DNA of 45,575 nt from Dehalococcoidia bacterium (GCA_030747175.1 JASLLE010000012.1:1-45575); one strand, 5' to 3'. Counted from the first letter of the stretch, positions 1 to 9,379 are shown. A program made the numbers and translations. Notes: a model not told the origin generated them from the sequence alone.

Positions 1-583
1 TGAAGCTCTCGTCCTGGGCAAGCTGTCCGGGCGGGCGGGACTCCGGTCACGACTCGGCGACCTGGGCTACGAACTCAACGACGAGGAACTGGCAGAGCTG
101 TTCCCGCGCTACAAAGACCTGGCTGATCAGAAACGCGAGGTCACGGATTTCGACCTGCAATCCCTCATGTCGGAGCAGTACCGCTTCTCGGACACCGACA
201 GGCAGTACCGGTTTGAGGGCGTGAAGGTGGAGGCCGGGGACATGGTGACGCCTGTCGCCACGGTGACGGTCGGCACACCGGACGGTGAGTCGAAAACGGT
301 TACTGCTGAGGGAACCGGCCCCGTGGACGCAGTCTGCAAGGCGATCGACGAAATCGTCGATCAGGTGTGCAATCTGACCGAGTTCGCGGTCGCCTCGGTA
401 ACGGACGGCATCGACGCCATCGGCGAAGTCACGATCCGTGTCGAGGACGAAGCTGGTCACATATACGCCGGACGCGGTGGCGACACCGACATTATCGTCG
501 CCTCCGCAAAGGCCTACATCAACGCAATCAACCGGATGGGCGTTCTCGGTCCCGACCAGACCGACATAACGTTCACGGAGTAA
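1..583 (+). CDS. leuA: 2-isopropylmalate synthase, C-terminal part
   Basis: First step of leucine biosynthesis: condenses acetyl-CoA with 2-oxoisovalerate. Only the 3' end is in the window and the frame is open from base 2. The visible protein begins with the conserved LGKLSGRAG stretch that follows the TIM barrel, passes a linker helix (ELFPRYKDLADQK) and ends with the LeuA dimer/allosteric domain, with its typical GRGGDTDIIVASAKAY near the C-terminus. The usual LGKHSGR has Leu in place of His. The end domain matches isopropylmalate synthase better than citramalate synthase, and leuCDB follow on the same strand. A strong hairpin lies 43 bases downstream. Missing N-terminus is only the window edge. 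Confidence 0.93.
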   Translation, partial: EALVLGKLSGRAGLRSRLGDLGYELNDEELAELFPRYKDLADQKREVTDFDLQSLMSEQYRFSDTDRQYRFEGVKVEAGDMVTPVATVTVGTPDGESKTVTAEGTGPVDAVCKAIDEIVDQVCNLTEFAVASVTDGIDAIGEVTIRVEDEAGHIYAGRGGDTDIIVASAKAYINAINRMGVLGPDQTDITFTE

Positions 584-625
584 ACAACGGGTAACAACCA
601 TCGAACTGTCTGCCCTTTAGAATTG

Positions 626-660
626 CGCCCCGGCATTCCTCTAATTGGAGAGCCGGGGCG
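626..660 (+). promoter_or_regulatory. leuA-leuC intergenic hairpin
   Basis: CGCCCCGGC (626-634) pairs perfectly with GCCGGGGCG (652-660) around a 17-nt loop that can itself fold (TCC/GGA). It lies between the leuA stop and leuC. No T-run follows, so it is not a canonical intrinsic terminator; partial attenuation, mRNA processing or 3'-end protection of leuA mRNA are possible. Structure is seen; function is inference. Confidence 0.5.
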
Positions 661-730
661 TAGTTCTGCCCCCCTGATAACTAGACCCCGACCCGTATCC
701 AATTGACGCACGGAGAAACAGATTTCAACC

Positions 731-2164
731 ATGCCTGAGACGACACCCAGGACGATGTTTCAAAAGATCTGGGAGCAGCACATCGTGGGGGACGAAGAGG
801 AAGGCAAACCCGCCCTCCTCTACATCGACCTGCATCTCATCCACGAGGTGACATCGCCCCAGGCGTTTGAAGGACTACGACTCGCAAATCGAGCGGTCCG
901 GCGCCCTGATCTCGTGGTCGCTGTTGCAGACCACGACGTGCCGACAACGCCCCGGGACACAGAAGTCGTCATCGAAGACCCGATCGCCAAACAGCAACTG
1001 GAAACGCTTGACGCGAACACACGTGATTTTGGCATCGAACTATTTGACATGTACTCCCCGGAACAGGGGATCGTCCACGTGATCGGCCCGGAGATGGGCG
1101 TCACCCAGCCCGGTATGACCATCGTTTGCGGTGATAGCCACACCGCCACCCACGGCGCGTTCGGCGCGCTGGCCTTTGGCATCGGCACATCTGAGATCGA
1201 GCACGTCCTCGCTACGCAGTGCCTGATGCAGGCGCGACCGAAGACGATGGAGGTCCGCGTGATCGGCGATCTGCAGCCGGGCGTGACCGGCAAAGACTTG
1301 ATCCTGTCGATAATCGGCCAGATCGGCGTCGCTGGCGGCGTCGGACACGTCATCGAGTACACCGGCCAGGCCATTCGAGACCTCTCAATGGAAGCCCGGA
1401 TGACGGTCTGCAACATGAGCATAGAAGGCGGCGCGCGCGCCGGGATGATCGCCCCGGACGAAAAGACATTCGACTACCTGAGAGGCCGCAAGAAGGTACC
1501 TCAGGGCGATGCTTTCGACGAAGCGGTCGAAGGTTGGAAGCAGTTCGTTACAGATGAAGACGCCGAGTTCGACACGGTTGTCGAGATCAATGCCGCTGAA
1601 ATAGAACCACGGGTGACATGGGGCACCAACCCGGGGCAGGTAGCCGGCATCAGCGGAAACGTCCCGCATCCAGAGGATTACGAGTTACCGGGTGACCAGG
1701 AAAACGCTGCTCGAGCGCTTGAGTACATGAACCTGAATCCCGGACAGCGCATCACGGACATCAGCGTTGACAGGGTCTTCATCGGCTCCTGCACAAACGG
1801 CCGAATAGAGGACATACGCGCGGCTGCCGCGATCGCAAAGGGTTACAAGGTCGCTCCCGACGTGCGCGCCATGATCGTTCCGGGTTCCACACCCATGAAG
1901 AAGATCGCGGAGGAGGAGGGCCTGGACCAGATCCTGATCGAGGCCGGATTCGAATGGCGGACCGCGGGCTGCTCGATGTGCCTGGGCATGAACCCGGACA
2001 TCCTCACGCCCGGCGAACGGTGCGCCTCCACCTCAAACCGCAACTTCGAGGGCAGGCAGGGCCGCGGAGGCCTCACCCACCTCGTCAGCCCGGAGATGGC
2101 GGCGGCGGCGGCAATCGAGGGTCACTTCGTAGACGTACGAGACTGGGAGAAGGCGGAGGATTAG
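731..2164 (+). CDS. leuC: 3-isopropylmalate dehydratase large subunit
   Basis: Aconitase-family large subunit that, with LeuD, isomerises 2- to 3-isopropylmalate. 477 aa, normal family length. The [4Fe-4S] ligands are visible: Cys354 in GSCTNGR, Cys414 and Cys417 in [10 protein letters not shown]. The substrate and cluster segment [13 protein letters not shown] is near residue 134. ATG start, with a GGAG about 15 nt upstream. It is followed 45 nt later by a DUF4328 membrane protein rather than by leuD, which is an unusual insertion into the leuCD pair. Family assignment is certain. Confidence 0.97.
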   Translation: MPETTPRTMFQKIWEQHIVGDEEEGKPALLYIDLHLIHEVTSPQAFEGLRLANRAVRRPDLVVAVADHDVPTTPRDTEVVIEDPIAKQQLETLDANTRDFGIELFDMYSPEQGIVHVIGPEMGVTQPGMTIVCGDSHTATHGAFGALAFGIGTSEIEHVLATQCLMQARPKTMEVRVIGDLQPGVTGKDLILSIIGQIGVAGGVGHVIEYTGQAIRDLSMEARMTVCNMSIEGGARAGMIAPDEKTFDYLRGRKKVPQGDAFDEAVEGWKQFVTDEDAEFDTVVEINAAEIEPRVTWGTNPGQVAGISGNVPHPEDYELPGDQENAARALEYMNLNPGQRITDISVDRVFIGSCTNGRIEDIRAAAAIAKGYKVAPDVRAMIVPGSTPMKKIAEEEGLDQILIEAGFEWRTAGCSMCLGMNPDILTPGERCASTSNRNFEGRQGRGGLTHLVSPEMAAAAAIEGHFVDVRDWEKAED

Positions 2165-2209
2165 CCACCGCCGATTACGCCACCTCACGGACGCCCACCA
2201 GAGCGATAA

Positions 2210-3046
2210 ATGTCTACCAGCGCCGACCAGCCGGGTTACAACTCCGGACGAACGTTATTTATCGTCATTTCCGGGATCATCGGCCTGATGGTGATCCTGG
2301 CGTTCACACTCGCATGGGTCGACAGCAGGATGTTGAACGAGATCAACGCCTACAAATCCGCGGGTCTTACCAATCTGCCCCGAAACGGCGCAGACCCTGG
2401 AGAACTACTGGATTTCGCCGCCAGACAGGGGATCGAATGTGAGTCAGCCGATGCGCTGGTATCCCGCTCGGGCGACTGCGCGAGCGTTCTCGACATCGCC
2501 CGAACCGTCAACGACTACAAGACCACTCATTCACTGATCTGGTCTTTCGTCGCCCTCTCCACCATTGCGCTGATCGTGACGTTCACCCTGTTCATCCACC
2601 AGGCGAGTTCCAATCTCCAGTACCTGCGTGCCGAAGGCCAGAAGTTCACGCCGGGATGGGCCGTCGGATGGTTCTTCATACCCTTCATGAATTTCTTCCA
2701 ACCGAGCCGGGTCGTACACGAACTTGTAAAAGCTTCCGGATCGACCGACACCAGAGACCCTCGGGCATGGCAAAATGCTAATCCACCGGACGGATTCATC
2801 ATCAGTTCATGGTGGACGCTCGTTGTCATCGCCATCCTTTTTGGCCCGCGGGGAATCTCTTTCTTCGTCGGGCGCGGGGACATCGAGGACTGGGCGGCAT
2901 CCGGAAGATTGCTGGTGTGGTCTGACCTGTTTCAAGTGCTGCCGCTGGTTTTAACGGTTATTGTTGTATCCCGTCTTCAGAGAGCACAGGAAATACGCCA
3001 TCAACTTGTACTGGCCCGGCAAATCAGGTCGTTAAGAAATCCGTAA
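2210..3046 (+). CDS. DUF4328-type integral membrane protein
   Basis: 278 aa membrane protein of unknown function. Hydrophobic segments lie near residues 17-40, 105-128, 149-165, 196-214 and 236-258. The middle carries the family-like block NLQYLRAEGQKFTPGWAVGW, then FFIPFMNFFQPSRVVHEL, which I recognise as DUF4328. A soluble loop with two Cys (around residues 76 and 90) sits between the first two membrane segments and may face outside. It lies co-directionally between leuC and leuD (45 and 72 nt gaps), so it is probably co-transcribed with the leucine genes. Nothing in it suggests a catalytic role in leucine synthesis. Membership rests on motif memory, not on a profile search. Confidence 0.75.
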   Translation: MSTSADQPGYNSGRTLFIVISGIIGLMVILAFTLAWVDSRMLNEINAYKSAGLTNLPRNGADPGELLDFAARQGIECESADALVSRSGDCASVLDIARTVNDYKTTHSLIWSFVALSTIALIVTFTLFIHQASSNLQYLRAEGQKFTPGWAVGWFFIPFMNFFQPSRVVHELVKASGSTDTRDPRAWQNANPPDGFIISSWWTLVVIAILFGPRGISFFVGRGDIEDWAASGRLLVWSDLFQVLPLVLTVIVVSRLQRAQEIRHQLVLARQIRSLRNP

Positions 3047-3118
3047 AAGTTAAACCAGGGCGGAGGTTCTCGGCGCATACGTCGCCGCTCCGCCAGAATC
3101 GATCCACAGGACAACACA

Positions 3119-3715
3119 TTGGACCCTCTTAAGCGAGTAACGGGGATCGTCGCGCCGTTGGACATGGCGAACGTAGACACCGACCAGGTGATCCCGAAAC
3201 AGTTCTTGAAGCGGATAGAACGGACCGGCTTTGGCGAGTTCGCGTTCTTCAACTGGCGATACCTGGAGGACGGGGTTCCCAACCCTGATTTCATACTGAA
3301 TCAGGCGGCCTACCAGGGCGCTTCCATCCTGGTTTCCGGCCCGAACTTCGGTTCCGGCTCGTCGCGTGAGCACGCGCCGTGGGCTCTGAAGGAATACGGC
3401 TTCATGGCCGTGATTGCCCCCAGTTTTGGTGATATCTTCCGCAACAACTGTTTTCAGAACGGCATGGCGCCCATCATCCTTTCGCAGGCCGGCGTGGATA
3501 CCATCATGGCCCGCGCATTGCGCAAACCTGGTTACACCCTGACAGTGGATGTTGAGGGCCAGCGGGTTTACGACGATGAAGGCTTCTCGGAGTCGTTCGA
3601 GATGGAACCGTTCCGCCGCGAATCCCTGGTGGAGGGCCTCGACGAGATCGGGCGCTCACTCCAGAACAGCGATGTCATTACCGAGTTCGAAGAGGCGCAT
3701 CCAGCACGCTGGTAA
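3119..3715 (+). CDS. leuD: 3-isopropylmalate dehydratase small subunit
   Basis: Swivelling small subunit partner of LeuC. 198 aa, normal length. It begins at a TTG; the alternative would delete conserved N-terminal residues. Hallmarks are the N-terminal [17 protein letters not shown], the active-site segment [17 protein letters not shown] and the [13 protein letters not shown] loop. An AGG about 9 nt upstream supports the TTG. leuB follows after 24 nt. Secure call. Confidence 0.96.
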   Translation: MDPLKRVTGIVAPLDMANVDTDQVIPKQFLKRIERTGFGEFAFFNWRYLEDGVPNPDFILNQAAYQGASILVSGPNFGSGSSREHAPWALKEYGFMAVIAPSFGDIFRNNCFQNGMAPIILSQAGVDTIMARALRKPGYTLTVDVEGQRVYDDEGFSESFEMEPFRRESLVEGLDEIGRSLQNSDVITEFEEAHPARW

Positions 3716-3739
3716 CCGCCCGTATCGGAGAAGAGAGTT

Positions 3740-4852
3740 TTGGACCTTAAGATCGCGGTCATCGGTGGGGACGGAATCGGCCCGGAAGTCACGGCCGAAT
3801 CCGTAAAAGTGCTCGACGCCGTCGGAAGGCGGTACGGGCACGATTTCACCTGGAGAACAGGTGAAATGGGAGGCTGTGCGATAGACAGGCACGGCACCCC
3901 GCTACCCGACGAGACGATGGACACGATCCTCGGGTGTGACGCCATCCTGTTCGGCGCCGTCGGCGGCCCGAAGTGGGACGACCCGCGGGCGAAGACGCGG
4001 CCCGAAGACGGCATCCTTCGTATCCGCAAGGAACTGGGACTCTTCGCAAACGTTCGGCCCATCAAGGTCTACCCGGAACTGGTGGATTCTTCGCCACTCC
4101 GTCCCGAGCAACTTGAAGGCGTGGACATGGTCATCCTCCGCGAGCTGACGGGCGGCCTGTACTTTGGCCGGCCAAAAAAGCGCTGGGAGAACGCCCGCGG
4201 GCGGCGCGCAGTGGACACCCTCTCGTACACCGAGAAAGAGATCGAACGCGTGGTCCGCGTCGGCTTCGAGATGGCGCGCAACCGCCGCAATAAGCTGACC
4301 TCCGTGGACAAGGCCAACGTCCTTGAGTCCGGCCGTCTCTGGCGTGAGATCACGACCGAGCTCCATCACCAGTACAGGGACGTGGAACTGGATCACGTGC
4401 TGGTGGACAACGCCGCCATGCAACTCATCACCAACCCGGCACAGTTCGATGTGATCGTCACCGAAAACACCTTTGGAGATATCCTGTCGGACGAGGCGTC
4501 TGTACTCTCCGGATCGATGGGCATGCTCCCCTCTGCCAGCCTGACCAGCCCGCCCCCGAAAAAGGGTGTACGACGACGACGCGGCGGCAAGCCCGCCCTG
4601 TACGAACCGATCCACGGCAGCGCCCCGGACATATCAGGACACGGCGTCGCCAACCCGGTGGCGTCACTCTTGAGCAGCGCAATCATGCTGCGCTGGTCGT
4701 TCGGTCTCCACGAGGAGGCCGACGCCATCGAAAAGGGCGTGGACGCTGTGATGTCTGAAGGCTTCCGGACACGGGACATCGCCGGTGAAGGCGATAAGTG
4801 CATCGGCACAGTTCAGTTCGGGGACATGGTGGCAAGCTCCGTCGGCGGCTGA
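3740..4852 (+). CDS. leuB: 3-isopropylmalate dehydrogenase
   Basis: NAD-dependent oxidative decarboxylase, last specific step before the leucine transaminase. 370 aa. TTG start with GGAGAAGAGAG just upstream. Visible family signatures: N-terminal IGGDGIGPEV, substrate arginines in the LRELTGGLYFG region, catalytic Tyr in TLSYTEKEI, Lys/Asp in SVDKANVLESG, metal-binding region NTFGDILSDEASVLSGS, and LYEPIHGSAPDISGHG. Odd feature: between PSASL and KPALYEP there is an extra, strongly basic, proline-rich stretch (PPPKKGVRRRRGG, about 4548-4587) where this family normally has only a few residues. Frame is intact on both sides, so the enzyme is probably functional. Confidence 0.95.
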   Translation: MDLKIAVIGGDGIGPEVTAESVKVLDAVGRRYGHDFTWRTGEMGGCAIDRHGTPLPDETMDTILGCDAILFGAVGGPKWDDPRAKTRPEDGILRIRKELGLFANVRPIKVYPELVDSSPLRPEQLEGVDMVILRELTGGLYFGRPKKRWENARGRRAVDTLSYTEKEIERVVRVGFEMARNRRNKLTSVDKANVLESGRLWREITTELHHQYRDVELDHVLVDNAAMQLITNPAQFDVIVTENTFGDILSDEASVLSGSMGMLPSASLTSPPPKKGVRRRRGGKPALYEPIHGSAPDISGHGVANPVASLLSSAIMLRWSFGLHEEADAIEKGVDAVMSEGFRTRDIAGEGDKCIGTVQFGDMVASSVGG

Positions 4853-4915
4853 CCTCCCCGCGAGGTGGATTAACTGGCCGTTCTTCCCGCGCATCCGTGA
4901 ATGACATAATCGGCG

Positions 4916-4935
4916 GGGCGTATGGCAATACGCCC
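4916..4935. repeat. Palindromic repeat, family E copy 1
   Basis: GGGCGTAT / ATACGCCC perfect 8-bp arms with loop GGCA. The same element is present inverted at 39595-39614 (loop TGCC) and degenerate at 40531-40548. Located in the gap downstream of leuB. Confidence 0.8.
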
Positions 4936-4948
4936 ACGTCCGCCAGCC

Positions 4949-5050
4949 GTCATCCCGATCCTTCCGGGCCCGGAAGGACGAGGGATCTTCACCGGCACGC
5001 CGGTCAGCGAAACAACCGCTTACCGGGAAGCTCCTTCTCCCTCACCCACG
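4949..5050. repeat. Palindromic repeat tract (GTCATCCCG type)
   Basis: Begins GTCATCCCG, then a perfect 20-bp palindrome at 4959-4978 (TCCTTCCGGG and its complement), then CGAGGGATCTTCACCGGC. It resembles the CGAGGGACCTTTACCGGC element near 9530. No coding potential on either strand; it overlaps only the far 3' side of the neighbouring genes' spacer. Confidence 0.6.
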
Positions 5051-5059
5051 TGATGAAGA

Positions 5060-5794
5060 TCATTCGCAGGACAACTTTGTACGAGGGGTCCCGGTCATAT
5101 CACGGTTTGTAACGTGACGAAGATCACGCAACGCGATCTCCTCTCCGTCCCACACGAGACTGGCCATTGCGTTGGGTGAGTTCACGAGCCGTTTGACAAA
5201 CCGGTACGAGGATCCGTACTTCGCGAGGTGATCCGGCCCACAGTCCTTCAAATACAGGATTATTACCTCTCCAGCTACGAACGCTGTCTGGCCCTCAAGG
5301 ACGAACGCATCAGGCCGAATGGTGCCTCCCCACCAGTTGACGAGGACTGGTTCGTCCTCGAAAACCTCACCTTTGAGGGTTTCCTCCACTGTCATAGTCC
5401 ACGGCGTGAAGATCTGGGGCGAACTGCCCCACCTCAACTGATCCTGAGGGACGCTTGCCAGTCTTCCGTCGGCCGTCACGCCGGGACGCTCCCCGGAGAC
5501 CGTAGTCCAGAACGGAACCCCGGGTGCATTCACTTTTGCGATCACGATAAGATCCGCCAATCTGGCTGCCTCTGAATGGTCCGGAGCCCCATCGAAAATA
5601 TCGCTGCTGATCATGCGGGCGCCCCGATCCGATTCGTCTGTCCCCCCGTCCGGAGAACCCCCGGCTTCGGTCTGGGCGGATGCTGGAGAATCGTTCGACC
5701 CCGGTGCAACGTCGTCTCCCGACGAACAAGCAAGTGCGGCCAGTCCGGACAGCGCCAGGACCAGCGTGAGCAAAATCTGGGTCTGAATCGTCAA
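5060..5794 (-). CDS. Secreted lipoprotein of unknown function
   Basis: 244 aa. TTG start at 5794 chosen because GGGAGG lies about 8-13 nt upstream. The N-terminus has a hydrophobic signal segment (residues 7-22) ending in a lipobox, LAALAC, so Cys23 would be the lipidated residue. It is followed by a Ser/Gly/Asp-rich low-complexity linker to about residue 60. The globular part contains SDLIVIAKV-like and EETLKGE segments, which recall beta-sandwich domains that begin by describing an outward flux (V.E.LKG). Function is not recognised. It stands alone, convergent with leuB across a repeat-filled gap. Confidence 0.7.
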   Translation of the reverse strand: MTIQTQILLTLVLALSGLAALACSSGDDVAPGSNDSPASAQTEAGGSPDGGTDESDRGARMISSDIFDGAPDHSEAARLADLIVIAKVNAPGVPFWTTVSGERPGVTADGRLASVPQDQLRWGSSPQIFTPWTMTVEETLKGEVFEDEPVLVNWWGGTIRPDAFVLEGQTAFVAGEVIILYLKDCGPDHLAKYGSSYRFVKRLVNSPNAMASLVWDGEEIALRDLRHVTNRDMTGTPRTKLSCE

Positions 5795-5928
5795 CTCACC
5801 TGCCTCCCTTCAGATCGATAACTGTCAGGGTGAATCGGCATAAAATTCGCATCGGTTAACCGCTGAACACCCATTCGGCGTTCGCCGGCGAAAAGACAAA
5901 GGACATCACAAACGCGATTACGCGAGCA

Positions 5929-6528
5929 TTGAGTATGCCCTCTGCCAACCCGAATTCGATCAGTGAAACCGCCTATCCGGGGCGACGGATTCTCCTGTGG
6001 GGTGGTGGTGGCAAGACCACTCTCTCCCGGGCTCTCGGTGAGAAACTTGATCTGCCGGTGATCGAACTGGACGCCCTGTTTCACATGCCTGGATGGGTGG
6101 AGCGCGACCGGGACGAATTCCGCGAGCTGGCCCTCGACACGCTGGCCGTATGCGAAGACGGCTGGATCGCAGACGGCCAGTACATGGGCGCTCTCGGCGG
6201 CGAGGTAATCGCACAGGCCGACACGCTGATCTGGCTTGATCTGCCCTTCCGAACCTCATTCGGTCGCGTGATAATGCGGACTATCCGGCGATGCCGCGAT
6301 AAAGAGCGGATCTGTGGCGACAACTACGAGACCTGGCGCAAGGCATTCCTTAGCAGGGACTCGCTGTTGCTTTATCTGCTGAAAAGGCGACTGTTCCGCA
6401 ATAAGTCATCTAAGGATCAACGCGAGAAGCTGATCAGAGAACGCGGATCACACCTCGACGTCATCCGGCTGAAATCGGCGAGGGCCCTGGATCGTTTCTA
6501 CGACGAGCACGGTCTCGTACGAGTCTGA
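5929..6528 (+). CDS. FlaR-like P-loop nucleotide kinase (topology-modulation protein family)
   Basis: 199 aa, adenylate-kinase-like P-loop protein. Family features: Walker A region ILLWGGGGKTTL (residues 21-32), followed by LPVIELDALFHMPGW, GWIADGQY and DTLIWLDLPF, as in proteins annotated DNA topology modulation protein FlaR. The Walker A loop looks about two residues short: G-x4-GK needs a Gly five residues before the GK glycine, but a Leu is there. This may reflect loss of one or two GGT codons in a GGT-rich run at 6000-6013. The start may be the TTG at 5929 or the ATG two codons later; neither has a strong ribosome site. Biological substrate unknown. Confidence 0.75.
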   Translation: MSMPSANPNSISETAYPGRRILLWGGGGKTTLSRALGEKLDLPVIELDALFHMPGWVERDRDEFRELALDTLAVCEDGWIADGQYMGALGGEVIAQADTLIWLDLPFRTSFGRVIMRTIRRCRDKERICGDNYETWRKAFLSRDSLLLYLLKRRLFRNKSSKDQREKLIRERGSHLDVIRLKSARALDRFYDEHGLVRV

Positions 6529-6604
6529 AATCCGTACGTACAACAGGTCGCGGTGAACTACCTCTCGCCGAACGCATCCAGGCTCGCCGGGAGACCCTGA
6601 GAGC

Positions 6605-6633
6605 CTGAACAAATAGCCAGCTCCGGCTATATA
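6605..6633 (+). promoter_or_regulatory. Candidate sigma70 promoter with overlapping dyad
   Basis: CTGAAC (6605-6610), 17-nt spacer, TATATA (6628-6633). A 6-bp inverted repeat ATAGCC-AGCTCC-GGCTAT (6613-6630) overlaps the spacer and -10 box and could be an operator. It lies 60 nt upstream of the molybdoenzyme start. Matches to consensus are partial, so this is a candidate only. Confidence 0.4.
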
Positions 6634-6693
6634 ACGATCCCCCACCGCCCCGGATAATGTCGCGGCTCTCACATCCAACCGCCGGAGGACACC

Positions 6694-9015
6694 GTGACGG
6701 AACTCACCACGAAACGGACGCGCACGTCGTTGCACTGGGGTGTCTACGATGTCGATGTGGAGGGCGACCGAATCGTTACGTCGCATCCACGAGCGGGCGA
6801 CCCGGATCCCTCGCCCATCGGCCAGTCCATCCCCACCGCGATTCACAGCGAATCGCGGATCACACAGCCCATGGTCCGCAGTGGCTGGCTGGAACACGGT
6901 CCTCAGCGGGACCGCGGCGGTCGTGGCGCCGAACCATTTATCCCGGTCACATGGGAGCAGGCGCTAGATCTTGTGTCTGGAGAGCTTGAGCGGGTCAAAA
7001 CGTCGCACGGCAACGGCGCCATCTTCGGAGGAAGCTACGGCTGGTCGTCGGCCGGCCGTTTCCACCACCCCACAAGCCAGGTCCACCGTTTCCTCAATCA
7101 GATCGGGGGGTACGTTAGATCGGTCGATAGTTACAGTTCCGCCGCCGCCCAGGTCATCATCCCGCACGTGATCGGGCACGAATTCCTTCCGCTGGCGCGA
7201 GCCCAGACCACGTGGCCTGTGATCGCCGAGCATGCGGGGCTTGTTGTGATGTTCGGAGGCATGCCCCTGAAAAACACGCAGGTCAGCCAGGGCGGCGCCG
7301 GTGAGCACAACACACGCGGGTGGCTGAAACGGCGCCGGGACAACGGCGCAAATTTCGTGAACGTGAGTCCCGTGAGGGATGATGCGGCCGAGTTTCTGAA
7401 CGCAGAATGGATGGCGCTTCGGCCGAACTCGGATACCGCCCTGATGCTGGGAGTGGCCCACACCCTGGTCGTGGAAGAGCTATGTGACAGGAGCTTCCTC
7501 GACAGCCATTGCCACGGGTTCGAGAGGTTTGAGCCCTACATCCTCGGTGAATCCGATGGCCAGCCGAAAGACCCCGCCTGGGCAGCCGCTATCACCGGCA
7601 TCCCGGAAGAGACGATACGCGATCTCGCGCGCCGTATGGCGGCGACGCGCACGCTCGTCACGATCGCGCTCTCGTTACAGCGGGGCGATCACGGAGAGCA
7701 GCCCTACTGGATGGCGACGGTACTCGCCGCAATGCTGGGACAGATCGGCCTGCCGGGAGGTGGCATTGGATACGCATACGGCACATTCGGAGATATCGGC
7801 AGACCCGTGAGACGGGTCGAAGGTCTGGCGTTGCCGCAGGGGGTGAATCCCGTCAAGGATCTCATCCCGGTCGCTCGCATTACCGACATGCTGCTGCACC
7901 CCGGTGAAACGCTGGACTACAACGGCCAGAGCCTCACCTACCCCGATATCCGCCTCGTCTACTGGTGCGGCGGCAATCCGTTCCATCATCACCAGGACCT
8001 GAACAGCCTGGTCGCGGCCTGGCAGCGACCGGAGACGATCGTGGTACACGAGCCGTGGTGGAACGCGCTGGCGAGGCATGCCGATATCGTACTGCCCGCT
8101 ACCACGCCGCTTGAGCGGACCGACATCAGCCGGTCGCCCGTGGACAGTTTCATATTCGCCATGGAACAGGCGATCCCGCCCGTCGGCCTGGCACGCAACG
8201 ATTACGACATATTTGCGGGAATCGCGCACCGTATGGGCGTCGGCGAACAATTCACGGAGGGACGGTCGGAAGACGACTGGCTGCGCCATCTGTACGGTGA
8301 GTTTCGAGATCAGGTCGGGCGACAGGAGGATATCGAGATCCCGGAGTTCGACGACTTCTGGAGCCAGGGCGAGATCGAGTTGCCGACCGGGGAACCCGGC
8401 CGGGTCCACCTGGCGGATTTCCGTGACGATCCGGTAAATCGCCCGTTGGAGACGCCGTCCGGCAAGGTCGAAATCTACTCGGACACTATCGCCGGTTTCG
8501 GGTACGACGACTGCCCGGGACACCCGGCATGGCTGGAACCGGTGGAGTGGCTCGGATCTGACCTAAGCGATAGCTACCCGATCCACATGATCTCGAACCA
8601 ACCGTCTACCCGGCTGCACAGCCAGCACGACCCCGGTTCCCTGAGCGTTGCGAACAAGGTGCAGGGACGTGAGCCGGTGACTATCCACCCGGATGATGCT
8701 TCATCTCGCGGAGTCAAAAACGGCGATGTGGTACGTGTGTTCAACGATCGCGGTGAATGCCTGGCGGGCGCCCGCGTCAGCGACGGAGTTCGACCCGGGG
8801 TGATCGTCCTGCCCACAGGGGCCTGGTACGACCCGGAGTCGCCCGGTGGCCTGGACCGCCACGGCAACCCGAATGTCCTGACCCTGGACAGAGGCACGTC
8901 ACGGTTAGCGCAGGGTTCCATCGCCCAATCGGCGCTGGTGGAATTTGAGAAGTTCAAGGGGGAGCCTCCGCCGGTGCGGGCTTTTGAACAACCCGCTATG
9001 GTGGTGCCGGAATAG
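6694..9015 (+). CDS. Molybdopterin-dependent oxidoreductase, BisC/TorA/DMSO reductase family
   Basis: 773 aa bis-MGD enzyme. GTG start with GGAGG 4 nt upstream. Segments typical of the DMSO/TMAO/biotin-sulfoxide reductase branch: GGSYGWSSAGRFHHPTSQVH (about 112-131), GGYVRSVDSYSSAAAQV, where Ser148 corresponds to the serine ligand of molybdenum in DMSO reductase, YWCGGNPFHHHQDLN, and a C-terminal MGD-binding domain with SNQPSTRLHSQHD and VRPGVIVLPTGAWYDP. There is no N-terminal Cys motif for an iron-sulfur cluster and no Tat signal, which suggests a cytoplasmic BisC-like enzyme. Likely substrates are S- or N-oxides, but specificity cannot be read from sequence. A small ABM-domain protein follows after 35 nt. 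Confidence 0.9.
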   Translation: MTELTTKRTRTSLHWGVYDVDVEGDRIVTSHPRAGDPDPSPIGQSIPTAIHSESRITQPMVRSGWLEHGPQRDRGGRGAEPFIPVTWEQALDLVSGELERVKTSHGNGAIFGGSYGWSSAGRFHHPTSQVHRFLNQIGGYVRSVDSYSSAAAQVIIPHVIGHEFLPLARAQTTWPVIAEHAGLVVMFGGMPLKNTQVSQGGAGEHNTRGWLKRRRDNGANFVNVSPVRDDAAEFLNAEWMALRPNSDTALMLGVAHTLVVEELCDRSFLDSHCHGFERFEPYILGESDGQPKDPAWAAAITGIPEETIRDLARRMAATRTLVTIALSLQRGDHGEQPYWMATVLAAMLGQIGLPGGGIGYAYGTFGDIGRPVRRVEGLALPQGVNPVKDLIPVARITDMLLHPGETLDYNGQSLTYPDIRLVYWCGGNPFHHHQDLNSLVAAWQRPETIVVHEPWWNALARHADIVLPATTPLERTDISRSPVDSFIFAMEQAIPPVGLARNDYDIFAGIAHRMGVGEQFTEGRSEDDWLRHLYGEFRDQVGRQEDIEIPEFDDFWSQGEIELPTGEPGRVHLADFRDDPVNRPLETPSGKVEIYSDTIAGFGYDDCPGHPAWLEPVEWLGSDLSDSYPIHMISNQPSTRLHSQHDPGSLSVANKVQGREPVTIHPDDASSRGVKNGDVVRVFNDRGECLAGARVSDGVRPGVIVLPTGAWYDPESPGGLDRHGNPNVLTLDRGTSRLAQGSIAQSALVEFEKFKGEPPPVRAFEQPAMVVPE

Positions 9016-9050
9016 GCCGCAGCCACCCCTCAGGAAGGACTCGATCAGCT

Positions 9051-9362
9051 TTGATCACCGTACTTCTCAGGTTCAACCTCAAACCCGGTAAACGAGATGA
9101 AGTCGTCGAGTTCCTGAGGTGGGATCAACAGGTCGCGATCGAATCCGAACCGGGAACGCTCAGGTTTGATTTCTACGATGACCCTGAGAACGAAAACGCC
9201 CTGTATATCTACGAGTCCTACACGGACCTGGCGGCGTTCGAAGTGCACAAATCACATGAGCCGTTCAAGAAATTCGCCCCCGAGATCGAGCCAGACTGCG
9301 TCGAGTCCGTTGACCACCTGCTCACAAATGCCGAGGAACTCGGTGCGGCGGGATCCTGGTAG
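9051..9362 (+). CDS. ABM/YgiN-like monooxygenase-fold protein
   Basis: 103 aa dimeric alpha/beta barrel protein. The pattern LLRFNLKPGKRDEVVEFLR, ETGTLRFDFYDDPEN-like middle, YIYESYTDLAAFEVHKSHEPF matches the antibiotic-biosynthesis-monooxygenase/YgiN family, in which small proteins oxidise quinols or act on aromatic compounds without a cofactor. TTG start with AGGAAGGA 11 nt upstream. The 35-nt gap to the molybdoenzyme suggests co-transcription. Substrate unknown. Confidence 0.8.
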   Translation: MITVLLRFNLKPGKRDEVVEFLRWDQQVAIESEPGTLRFDFYDDPENENALYIYESYTDLAAFEVHKSHEPFKKFAPEIEPDCVESVDHLLTNAEELGAAGSW

Positions 9363-9379
9363 CGTGCTCGATGCCACTT

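Noticed and set aside
47-601. 184-codon minus-strand frame opposite leuA
   Set aside because: Shadow of the leuA regulatory domain.
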